DNA from: Alphaproteobacteria bacterium
Lineage (GTDB): Bacteria > Pseudomonadota > Alphaproteobacteria > ATCC43930 > CGMCC-115725
Length of the DNA stretch: 6,162 nt
Reading direction: 5' to 3'
NCBI GenBank assembly: GCA_030039975.1
Contig: JASHUO010000489.1
Span: 1 to 6,162 of the forward strand
The position numbers and the translations under genes are program-made. Below are positions 1 to 6,060 of the stretch, piece after piece. Under the pieces are notes generated by a model, which saw only the letters and a program-made list of their open reading frames with translations, searched no databases and was not told the DNA's origin. Within the stretch, counting starts at the first letter, position 1. Every line of letters begins with the position of its first letter.

Positions 1-11
1 TACCTGGACCC

Positions 12-17
12 TATAAT
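12..17 (+). promoter_or_regulatory. Possible -10 promoter hexamer (TATAAT)
   Basis: A perfect TATAAT lies 27 bp before the TTG start of the PAS gene, which would give a short 5' leader of about 20 nt. The matching -35 element would fall outside the window, so it cannot be checked. The PAS reading frame is open through this element back to the window edge, so the match could also be coding sequence of a longer protein. Confidence 0.35.
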
Positions 18-34
18 CTCAAGGTTAATCTGCC

Positions 35-38
35 GAGG
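35..38 (+). promoter_or_regulatory. Shine-Dalgarno site (GAGG) deciding the PAS gene start
   Basis: GAGG is followed by a 6-nt spacer and then TTG at 45-47. An ATG at 40-42 is only 1 nt from GAGG, is out of frame, and ends after 12 codons at the TAG at 76-78. Spacing therefore favours the TTG as the functional start. Confidence 0.5.
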
Positions 39-44
39 TATGTC

Positions 45-578
45 TTGGACTTGGATTACGGTAGAGATCCCGTACTAGCTCAGGCGCTCGCCTATTGGCG
101 CGCGAAGCGGCGCGCGCGGCCGATGCCCGCTCGCCGCGACATCGATCCGACCGAAATTGGTCCATTGCTGCCACATCTGCAGCTCATCGACGTCGTCGAC
201 GGGGGCGCCCGCTATCGCTATCGCCTGGCCGGAACCAGCCTGGTGACGGCGTTCGGCCGAGAATATACGGGGAAGTATCTGAACGAACTCTTCGCAGGAG
301 AACGGCTTGCCTACGCTCAGCGAGTCTTCGCCACGGTGTGCAGCCGACAGAAGCCGGTTTTCCTTCGAAACCGCTACAGCACTACGCGAGATGTCGACAT
401 GATGGCGAACCGTCTCTACATGCCCCTGTCGGAAGACGGATCTTCGGTGAGCATCATTCTCGGCGCACTCACCTTCGAATTTGGCCGCGGCGCCCTGCCC
501 GGGCTCTGGTCCGGCGCCACGCTGGACCCCTCCACCGCGGCACTGCACGTCATCGAGGACGAAGTGGTCCCCGCCTAG
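45..578 (+). CDS. PAS_5-type (PF07310-like) single-domain PAS protein
   Basis: This 177-residue protein resembles the alphaproteobacterial PAS_5 family. The N-terminal helix has the family pattern of DP (8-9), YW (17-18) and a basic stretch ending PARRDIDP (28-35), followed by LLPHLQLIDV (41-50). The core then shows a YRYRLAGT strand and turn (57-64), a GREYTGK segment, and later strands around RLYMPLSEDG and SIILGALTFEF. Such proteins are usually stand-alone cytoplasmic sensory or binding modules. No output domain, membrane segment or signal peptide is visible, so ligand and partner are unknown. The TTG start is chosen from GAGG spacing and because family members begin close to the DP...YW helix. 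The frame is open upstream to the window edge, so a longer N-terminus cannot be excluded. It converges on the transporter operon and is probably unrelated to it. Confidence 0.8.
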   Translation: MDLDYGRDPVLAQALAYWRAKRRARPMPARRDIDPTEIGPLLPHLQLIDVVDGGARYRYRLAGTSLVTAFGREYTGKYLNELFAGERLAYAQRVFATVCSRQKPVFLRNRYSTTRDVDMMANRLYMPLSEDGSSVSIILGALTFEFGRGALPGLWSGATLDPSTAALHVIEDEVVPA

Positions 579-1023
579 CGCTTCGTCGTCGCGTTAGGTT
601 GGCGCGCGGATGTGCCTTGTCGTAAACAGCGCCTAGGCGCTCAGCATCGACGGCAGCGCTATCCTCCGTGCTCCGATCGCGCCTGCTCTGCCAGCAGCCC
701 CTCCAACTCGACGACCCTCGCATCGCAGTCGTCGGCGGCCTCCGTCATTTTGTCATCGATAAGAAGATTGTCGCCCCTTAACGGCTCGCCCCTAACATAC
801 CCAGGCGCCCTCCATGGGCACGTCCGGTGCCGGCCCCGTCCCGCTGGAGTTCTTCCCCGAAATGCTGGCGGGGCGGGGCTTTCCTCTTGACCATGTTTAT
901 CGCTGAATCCCGCCATGCCCAGTTTTGAGCTTGATCCTTGCGAAGCCGAGCGCTTCGTCCGCGGAATAGCCTGCTTGGCATTCGGAGTCCGGGAGCGCAG
1001 GAAAGCGGACCTGACGCCTGCGG
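579..1023. other. Convergent intergenic region with no convincing gene
   Basis: This 445-bp stretch lies between the PAS gene (+) and the end of the - strand operon. Open frames exist on both strands (for example 612-890 +, 659-1144 - and 778-981 -). Their translations are rich in Arg, Pro and Ser, lack recognisable domains, and have no good Shine-Dalgarno site. The clearest structure is the perfect palindrome at 628-641. A weaker hairpin, GGCAC-5 nt-GTGCC, lies at 817-831. No strong U-tract terminator for the PAS gene was found. The region may hold decayed remnants of the operon's former 3' genes, but no identifiable fragment supports this. Confidence 0.6.
628..641. repeat. Perfect 14-bp palindrome AGCGCCTAGGCGCT
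   Basis: The two 7-bp arms are exact reverse complements with no spacer and meet at a CCTAGG core. It starts 50 bp after the PAS stop codon. As RNA it could fold into a 5-bp G/C-rich stem with a CUAG loop, but no T-run follows on either strand. It is therefore a poor intrinsic terminator and could instead be a dimeric protein-binding site or simply chance. Confidence 0.4.
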
Positions 1024-1338
1024 TCAGCTTCTTCCGGGTGGTGCCAATTGCGGAAGTCGCGCCCAGTAGGCCCAACCGCGTGAAAACCGGACGCCACTGG
1101 CGCCCCCAGCTGGTCCCGCCACGAATACGAGCATGCCGTAGCACAACAGGACCGTCGCTCCGATCCCTTGATCAGGTTCGTAGTGGGCGGGCGTGTCCAC
1201 GACCTCTTCCAAAGCGACCCGAAATGCCAGCGACAGCGCTTCGGTCCTGTCGGGCTCGAGCGGAACGGTTCTGGCGGCAGGGAGGCCCGCGAGCGCCGCG
1301 GCATCAGCCTCCAGCGACGCGTCTCTTGGATCAGTCAA
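1024..1338 (-). CDS. Small hypothetical ORF directly downstream of livM (uncertain)
   Basis: This 104-codon frame begins at a TTG 3 bp after the livM TAG and is in the same frame as livM. The first part (about residues 1-58) looks protein-like: it is acidic and Ala/Leu-rich, with two probable helices (about 9-19 and 28-48) and codon use like its neighbours. Residues 59-75 form one hydrophobic stretch, after which the sequence turns Arg/Pro/Gly-rich and unconvincing. There is no strong Shine-Dalgarno site (GAGG lies about 9 nt from TTG, inside the livM end), so translation would depend on reinitiation or coupling. The N-terminal part faintly recalls AtzG/GatC-like small subunits that accompany amidases, but the match is too weak to assign. 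A terminator-like hairpin at 1083-1105 falls inside its 3' third. It could be a truncated gene, a frameshifted remnant, or non-coding. Confidence 0.35.
   Translation of the reverse strand: MTDPRDASLEADAAALAGLPAARTVPLEPDRTEALSLAFRVALEEVVDTPAHYEPDQGIGATVLLCYGMLVFVAGPAGGASGVRFSRGWAYWARLPQLAPPGRS
1083..1105 (-). terminator. Possible intrinsic terminator of the liv operon
   Basis: Read on the - strand, GGGCGCC and GGCGTCC form a 7-bp stem (one G-U pair) around the 3-nt loop AGT. It is followed by GG and then TTTT. The T-tract is short and offset by two bases, so the call is weak. It is the only hairpin with a T-run I found on this strand downstream of livM. Confidence 0.3.
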
Positions 1339-1341
1339 AAT

Positions 1342-2373
1342 CTAACGCCTCGCGGCCCGCAATAGCAGGGCACTAGCACGAAACGCCGGCGAGGGCTTGT
1401 GGGCGATCGGGAGCAAATCGTCATCCAGCATCCGTCGCACTAGGCCCCAGAGGCCGCGGCGCTCGACCAGGATGGTGATGATGGAAAAGCTCCCCAGCAG
1501 AATGAGGTGCACGGGGCCGAGGCCGGAAAGGTATTGGCGCAGCACGAAATAGACGATCGTGCCGATGATAGGCCCCTCGAAGCTGCCGATGCCGCCGATC
1601 ACGACGTTGAAGATGACGAATACCGTCCAATCGGTAATGCTGAAAGAGGCCGGCGGCGCAATGCGCAGCTTCTGCAGCGTGATAATGGCGCCCGCCATCC
1701 CGAGGAACGGCGCGGTGCCAAGAAAGCATAGGATGCGGGCGTAGGTGATGTTGACGCCGACCGCAGCAGCGCCCTCTTCATTGTCGCGCATCGCCGTTAG
1801 GCCGACGCCGATACGCGAACGCAGCAGCACGTATGTCGCCAGCATCGCCGTCGCCGCGAGCGCGAAGGCGAGCCAATAAATCACCGCTAGCCGGTCCCCG
1901 CGCGTCCGGCCGAACGACAGCACGATCGAGATCGGCAGGCTCGTGCCGGAGCCGCCACCGAACGCGTCGAGCTTGCCGGCGATGAGCATCAGCACCTCGG
2001 CGACCACCCAGGTGCCGATCGCGAGGTAGGCCGTGCGCAGGCGGAACACCAGGGCCATCGCGGGCACCGCGATCGCCAGCGCAGCGACCCCGGCGAGCGG
2101 GATCGAAAGGTAGGGATCGAGCCCCGCGAGCGCGGTGAAGCCGAAGAACGCATAGGCTCCAACGCCGACGAAGGCGTGCTGGCCGACGGTGACGATATCG
2201 GCATAGCCGGCGAGCAGGTTCCACATGATCGCCAGAACGAGCATCGACATGAACTCGGTCAACAGCACGACATCATTCTGGCTCAGCAGGAGCGGCGCCG
2301 CAGCTGCGGCCGCGACGGCGGCGGCGCACACTAGGCGGGCCAGGTTCAAGCTCAACCGGGAGGCAGAGCGCAT
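1342..2373 (-). CDS. livM: Branched-chain amino acid-type ABC transporter permease LivM
   Basis: This 343-residue polytopic inner-membrane protein is one half of the channel for the HAAT importer, pairing with LivH. Recognisable LivM features are NLLAGY (52-57), GQHAFVGVGAY (64-74), and the cytoplasmic coupling segment with AMRDNEEGAAAVGV (194-207), which should contact an ATPase subunit. A conserved GGIGSFEGPIIG loop follows (260-271). Hydrophobic helices fill roughly 11-30, 34-55, 62-84, 90-110, 115-133, 162-184, 211-235, 248-275 and 288-303. The tail after RRGLWGLVRR (305-314) is polar to basic and ends at a TAG. The ATG lies 3 bp after the livH stop with no Shine-Dalgarno sequence, so translation is probably coupled to livH. 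Length is normal for the family. Confidence 0.95.
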   Translation of the reverse strand: MRSASRLSLNLARLVCAAAVAAAAAAPLLLSQNDVVLLTEFMSMLVLAIMWNLLAGYADIVTVGQHAFVGVGAYAFFGFTALAGLDPYLSIPLAGVAALAIAVPAMALVFRLRTAYLAIGTWVVAEVLMLIAGKLDAFGGGSGTSLPISIVLSFGRTRGDRLAVIYWLAFALAATAMLATYVLLRSRIGVGLTAMRDNEEGAAAVGVNITYARILCFLGTAPFLGMAGAIITLQKLRIAPPASFSITDWTVFVIFNVVIGGIGSFEGPIIGTIVYFVLRQYLSGLGPVHLILLGSFSIITILVERRGLWGLVRRMLDDDLLPIAHKPSPAFRASALLLRAARR

Positions 2374-2376
2374 GGG

Positions 2377-3243
2377 TCAATACCGGGGAAACAGGCCCTG
2401 CGGCCGGACCGCCAGGACGAGGAGAAAAATGATATGGCCGGCGAGCATCTGCCAGGTAATGTCCCACTGCCCGCCGATCGACTGCGCAATACCGAGCACG
2501 ATGCCGCCGGCGAGCGACCCCCAGAGGCTGCCGAGCCCGCCCAGCACCACGACCTCGAATGCGATCAGGAGCCGAGTGGGGCCGGAGGCCGGATCGAAAT
2601 TGGTCCAGATCGACATGAAACCGGCAGCGATCCCGACGGTAACGAAGGAGATGCCCATGGCGACCGCATAAATGCGGCCCGAGGAGAGGCCGATCAGATC
2701 GGCGGCCGCGACGTCGTCAGAGACCGCGCGGATCTTGGCGCCGATGCCGGTGCGGTAGAGCAGGAGGTCAAGGACGGCGACGAGTGCCACAGCGGCAATG
2801 AAGGTGAACACCTGGAAGAGGCCGACATTGATCCCCTGCCCGAGCGCCACCGTCGCCGTTTCCAGCCAGCCGCCCGACACCTTGCGGGTGTCAGCGCCGA
2901 ACCCTTCCAGGAGCCCGTTCTCGATGATGATGGAGAGGCCGAAGGTCACCAGGATCACCAGCAACACGTTCTGGCCTACCACCCGCTGGAGCAGGAAGCG
3001 CTGCAGTCCGAAGCCGAACAAAAAGGCGAAGGGAAGCACGATCAGCGTCGCCACCACCGGATTGAGGCCGAGCGCCGTGGTTAGGACCAGCAAGGCAAAG
3101 CACGCAAGGACGATGAAGTCGCCATGCGCGATGTTGACGAAGCGCATCACGCCCGCCGACAGCGACAGGCCAGTGGCGAACATGGTATAGAGCCCACCGA
3201 GCAGGATGCCTTGCAGCAGCTGATTGATCCAGGGCACCAGCAT
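2377..3243 (-). CDS. livH: Branched-chain amino acid-type ABC transporter permease LivH
   Basis: This 288-residue inner-membrane permease has the usual family length. The N-terminal helix GILLGGLYTMFATGLSLSAG (12-31) and the NIAHGDF motif (37-43) are diagnostic of LivH. The cytoplasmic coupling segment includes IRAVSDDVAAADLIG (171-185), and the GGLGSLWGSLAGG loop (235-247) and C-terminal RPQGLFPR (280-287) also match the family. Hydrophobic segments lie at about 10-32, 41-58, 62-80, 93-110, 143-163, 192-211, 227-253 and 267-279. A GAGG sequence overlapping the livF stop lies 5 nt before the ATG, and the gap to livF is 6 bp, so it is cotranscribed. With LivM it should form the translocation pore for the substrate delivered by the binding protein. 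Confidence 0.95.
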   Translation of the reverse strand: MLVPWINQLLQGILLGGLYTMFATGLSLSAGVMRFVNIAHGDFIVLACFALLVLTTALGLNPVVATLIVLPFAFLFGFGLQRFLLQRVVGQNVLLVILVTFGLSIIIENGLLEGFGADTRKVSGGWLETATVALGQGINVGLFQVFTFIAAVALVAVLDLLLYRTGIGAKIRAVSDDVAAADLIGLSSGRIYAVAMGISFVTVGIAAGFMSIWTNFDPASGPTRLLIAFEVVVLGGLGSLWGSLAGGIVLGIAQSIGGQWDITWQMLAGHIIFLLVLAVRPQGLFPRY

Positions 3244-3249
3244 GCTGCC

Positions 3250-3969
3250 TCACAGGCCGAAATAGTGGCGGATGACCGTCTCGTGGGTCACCTCGGCCGG
3301 GCGGCCAGCAAGCGACACGCGCCCCTCGAGAAGGCAATAGAAGCGATCCGCGACCGAGAGGGATCTCTCGAGGTCCTGCTCGACGATCAGGATGCCGATG
3401 CCGCGCGCCTTGATGGCGGGAATGAGAGCATAGAGCTCCGCCACGACCTGCGGCGCAAGGCCGAGGCTGATTTCGTCGCACAGCAGCAGGCGCGGGTTGG
3501 CGAGCAGCGCGCGGCCGAGTGCCACCATCTGCTGCTGGCCCCCCGAGAGCCATCCCGCGCGCTGCCGGCGCTGTTCCCGCAGGACCGGGAAGAGCCGGAA
3601 GACGTCATCGAACCCGATCTGGCCGCGCCGCCCGACCTCCCAGCCAAGCTGCAGGTTCTCCTCAACGGTGAGCGATGGGAACAGGCGACGGCCCTCCGGC
3701 ACCAGCATGATGCCCGACCGAACGATCGCCGCGGTGGTGCTGCCGAGGATTTCGGCACCGGCAAAGCAGATCCGCCCCTCGACGCGATCGGCCTGGCCGA
3801 TGATTGCCTTGAGGAGCGTCGTCTTGCCCGCCCCGTTGGCGCCGATGATCGAAACGATTTCGCCGGCGCCCACGGCGATGTCAATTTGGTCGATGGCGCG
3901 AAAGTTGCCGTAAAATACGCAGACGCCGCTGAGGGTGAGGAGCGGCTTCGGTGTCGTCGCCGTGATCAC
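3250..3969 (-). CDS. livF: ABC transporter ATP-binding protein LivF
   Basis: This 239-residue cytoplasmic ATPase carries Walker A GANGAGKTT (43-51), the LivF-typical VPEGRRLFPSLTVEENL segment (90-106), an intact ABC signature LSGGQQQ (141-147), and Walker B LLLCDE (161-166) with catalytic Glu166. The D-loop region reads ISLGLAP rather than the usual PSLGLAP. In the H-loop position it has VEQD (196-199), so Gln198 replaces the switch histidine; a VEQ here is normal for LivF. The start is GTG, one base after the livG stop, with GGGGA upstream overlapping the end of livG. An ATG at 3974 is out of frame and stops at once. It should pair with LivG to drive import through LivH-LivM. Confidence 0.95.
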   Translation of the reverse strand: MITATTPKPLLTLSGVCVFYGNFRAIDQIDIAVGAGEIVSIIGANGAGKTTLLKAIIGQADRVEGRICFAGAEILGSTTAAIVRSGIMLVPEGRRLFPSLTVEENLQLGWEVGRRGQIGFDDVFRLFPVLREQRRQRAGWLSGGQQQMVALGRALLANPRLLLCDEISLGLAPQVVAELYALIPAIKARGIGILIVEQDLERSLSVADRFYCLLEGRVSLAGRPAEVTHETVIRHYFGL

Positions 3970-3970
3970 C

Positions 3971-4687
3971 TCATGTCCCCAGATAAGCCGCCTTGACGCG
4001 TGCGTCGGCCAGCACCTCGTATGGCTTGCCGGCCGCGATGAAACTGCCGCCGGCGAGCACGGCGAGCCGCGTAACGAGACGTCTAAGCGCCTGGATCACG
4101 TGCTCGATCCAGACGATGGTCACGCCGCTCTCATGCACCTCGCCGATCATGCCGAGCAATACCTCGCACTCCGCCTCGGTGAGGCCGCCGGCGATCTCGT
4201 CGAGCAGCAGCAGCCGCGGCCGCATGGCCATTGCCTTCGCCAATTCGAGCTGCTTCATGTCGAGCAGGCCAAGGCGTCCCGCCGGGATCATGGCGCGATC
4301 GGCGAGGCCGACGCGCTCCAGCACCGCCTCGGCTTCGACGCGTGCGCGCGGCAGCGACAGCTTCGCGCCATGCGTCGCCGCGACGAGCACATTCTCGAAC
4401 ACGGTCATGTGGGTGAAGGGCCGCGGCACCTGATAGGTGCGGCCAATACCGAGACGGCAACGGTCCCACGCCCGGATCCCAGTGATGTCGCGCTCACCGA
4501 AGAGAATGCGGCCGGAACTTGGCGACAGGACCCCGGCGATCATGTTGAAGAGCGTCGTCTTGCCGGCGCCGTTCGGCCCGAGAATACCGACGATCTCGCC
4601 TTCGCCGATCGAGAAATCAACCCGATCGATCACGGTCAGTCCGCCGAACCTGCGGGACACCGCCGCGAGCTCCAGCATCGCCTTCAT
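3971..4687 (-). CDS. livG: ABC transporter ATP-binding protein LivG with degenerate signature motif
   Basis: This 238-residue cytoplasmic ATPase has Walker A GPNGAGKTT (37-45), the LivG-type segment IGRTYQVPRPFTHMTVFENV (81-100) with Q-loop Gln86, Walker B LLLLDE (159-164) with Glu164, and H-loop His196 in WIEH. The usual signature (LSGGQ, or LAYGQ in typical LivG) is replaced by LGLLDMKQLELAKA (139-152), so the Ser-Gly-Gly core is absent. From recall, similar LLD-x-K versions occur in a subfamily of alphaproteobacterial LivG-like proteins, so this is probably a lineage trait and not damage. The start at 4687 gives MKAMLEL. A second in-frame ATG at 4678 (MLEL) is equally plausible, as AGGATGA lies upstream of it and family members often begin there. 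The gap to the binding-protein gene is 28 bp. Confidence 0.93.
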   Translation of the reverse strand: MKAMLELAAVSRRFGGLTVIDRVDFSIGEGEIVGILGPNGAGKTTLFNMIAGVLSPSSGRILFGERDITGIRAWDRCRLGIGRTYQVPRPFTHMTVFENVLVAATHGAKLSLPRARVEAEAVLERVGLADRAMIPAGRLGLLDMKQLELAKAMAMRPRLLLLDEIAGGLTEAECEVLLGMIGEVHESGVTIVWIEHVIQALRRLVTRLAVLAGGSFIAAGKPYEVLADARVKAAYLGT

Positions 4688-4715
4688 CCTGCCGCACCCT
4701 CCCGATCGGAAAGGA

Positions 4716-5993
4716 TCAGCCGTACGGCATCGCCTCCGGCTGACCGCCGACCGGAACTTCCGGCGCCAGCTTGTTGTCGACGATTACCAGCTCCAGCGGC
4801 CACTTCGTGCCCTTGCGCCATTGTCCGGCGACGATCGGGGTGAGGCTGGTATTGGGGAATGGCCCCTTCTTGAAGTCGACTGGCCCGACGATCGTATTGA
4901 AGGCATTGTCGCGGACGGCATCGCGGATCGAAGCCGGGTCGTCGAGCTTCTGCGTCTTCTTCAAGGCCGCGATCGGCACCTCGAGCAGCGAATGGCGGAA
5001 GCCCAAGCCCATCGACGCCTGCTGGTTGGCGTCCTTCTCATAAGCCTCGGCTAGCTCGCGCGAGTTCTGCCCCGTCAGGCTCGAAGAGAACGGATGGTAC
5101 CGCGACCACCAGACCTCGGTGACGATGTTGATCGCACGGTTGCCATAGGGATACATTCCCTGCGGGAACTCGCCAACCTTGCCGGCGGTGACGATCTTCG
5201 GCTTGAAGTTCTGTTGGGCGCATTGATTAAAGAAGATGGTGAAGTCCGGTCCGGGAATGACGCTGAAGGCGATCTCGACATTGGCCGCCTTGAACGTCGT
5301 GATCTCCGGCGTGTAGTCGCTCGACGGCAGGTCGAAGCGGCCCGGATCGATCAGGTTGAGGCCCGCCTGCTTGAACACCGGCGGCATCACCTTGGCGAAA
5401 GTCCGGCCGTCATCGTCATTGGCCCACAGCACGCCGAGAGTGCGATTGGTATTGACGCGCACCCACGCCCCCAGGATGCCTTGCGTCGCTTCTGCTCCGC
5501 TGAAGAAGAAATTGTAGGTCCATTCGAAGGGCTTCTTAGGATCGCCCTTGCGTCCGAAGAAATAGGATTCGAGCGGATCGTCGTTGGTGACGCACGGCAT
5601 GCCGTTGACCTCGCACTGGTCCGAGACGGGGTTGACGGTCTCGGGCGTGGCGAAGGCAGTGACGATGTGCACTTTGTCGTTGAGGATCAGCTCCTGGGCC
5701 ACCTCGGAGGCACGGTTCGGATTCGACTGGCTGTCCTTGACGACGATTTCGAGCGGGTGCTTGGTGCCATTGATCGTAATCGCATGGCCGGTGGATTCTT
5801 TGGCGTGTTCGATCGCCCAGGACATCTCCTCATAAAACAGCGCCAGCGCGCCGGTTTTGGGCCCGACGAGGCCGATCTTGACGGTCTCGGGCACCGCAAA
5901 AGCGGTTCGCAACGGTAGCGGCGCTGATGCCGCCGCAACTCCGGCAGCTGTTGCCCCCTGCAAGACCTGTCGACGGCTGACGGCCTTCCTCAT
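4716..5993 (-). CDS. Tat-exported LivK-like periplasmic substrate-binding protein
   Basis: This 425-residue type I periplasmic binding protein (Peripla_BP_6/HAAT family) is the substrate receptor of the importer. The N-terminus is a twin-arginine signal: SRRQVLQ (6-12), an Ala-rich hydrophobic stretch, and probable cleavage after AFA (31-33). The mature part opens with the family strand VKIGLVGPKTGALA (38-51). IVVKDSQSNPNRASEVAQEL (83-102) is the usual first-lobe motif, and LGVLWANDDDGRTFAKV (186-202) starts the second lobe. Cys127 and Cys134 lie seven residues apart and could form a disulfide; a third, Cys258, is isolated. The ligand cannot be inferred; HAAT receptors bind branched-chain or other amino acids, amides, urea or aromatic acids. 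The frame extends to an ATG at 6113, but that N-terminus has no signal and overlaps the preceding gene end. The start at 5993 has a strong Shine-Dalgarno site. Confidence 0.93.
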   Translation of the reverse strand: MRKAVSRRQVLQGATAAGVAAASAPLPLRTAFAVPETVKIGLVGPKTGALALFYEEMSWAIEHAKESTGHAITINGTKHPLEIVVKDSQSNPNRASEVAQELILNDKVHIVTAFATPETVNPVSDQCEVNGMPCVTNDDPLESYFFGRKGDPKKPFEWTYNFFFSGAEATQGILGAWVRVNTNRTLGVLWANDDDGRTFAKVMPPVFKQAGLNLIDPGRFDLPSSDYTPEITTFKAANVEIAFSVIPGPDFTIFFNQCAQQNFKPKIVTAGKVGEFPQGMYPYGNRAINIVTEVWWSRYHPFSSSLTGQNSRELAEAYEKDANQQASMGLGFRHSLLEVPIAALKKTQKLDDPASIRDAVRDNAFNTIVGPVDFKKGPFPNTSLTPIVAGQWRKGTKWPLELVIVDNKLAPEVPVGGQPEAMPYG

Positions 5994-5996
5994 TGT

Positions 5997-6004
5997 CTCC
6001 TCCC
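5997..6004 (-). promoter_or_regulatory. Strong Shine-Dalgarno site for the binding-protein gene
   Basis: On the - strand, GGGAGGAG precedes the ATG at 5993, with GGAGG 5 nt from the start codon. It fixes the start at the residue just before the twin-arginine signal and is the best ribosome binding site in the window. This fits the need for excess binding protein over membrane subunits. Confidence 0.8.
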
Positions 6005-6060
6005 TGCCGTTCGTCGCGGTCGACGTTGCGACCCGACTTACTTTTTTCTCTAAAGTGTCC

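Noticed and set aside
659..748. Short - strand peptide MTEAADD... with a coiled-coil-like end (VVELEGLLAEQ)
   Set aside because: It is 29 codons with no Shine-Dalgarno site, and the larger frame containing it (from 1144) is not protein-like. The resemblance to transposase or coiled-coil segments is too short to support a call.
915..1376. + strand frame of 153 codons across the ORF downstream of livM
   Set aside because: There is no ribosome binding site. The sequence is Arg/Pro/Ser-rich and overlaps the 3' end of livM; only the first 30 residues look protein-like.
3124..3996. Long + strand open frame (290 codons) opposite livF and livH
   Set aside because: It is antisense to livF with its intact Walker and signature motifs. 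It has no recognisable domain and no Shine-Dalgarno support.
3935..4843. Long + strand open frame (302 codons) opposite livG and the end of the binding-protein gene
   Set aside because: It is antisense to clear ABC transporter genes. Its composition is the His/Asp/Arg-rich pattern produced by the complement of GC-rich codons, and it shows no domain.
5094..5918. + strand open frame (274 codons) opposite the binding-protein gene
   Set aside because: It is a shadow of the Peripla_BP_6 gene, which has a signal peptide, a strong ribosome binding site and family motifs.
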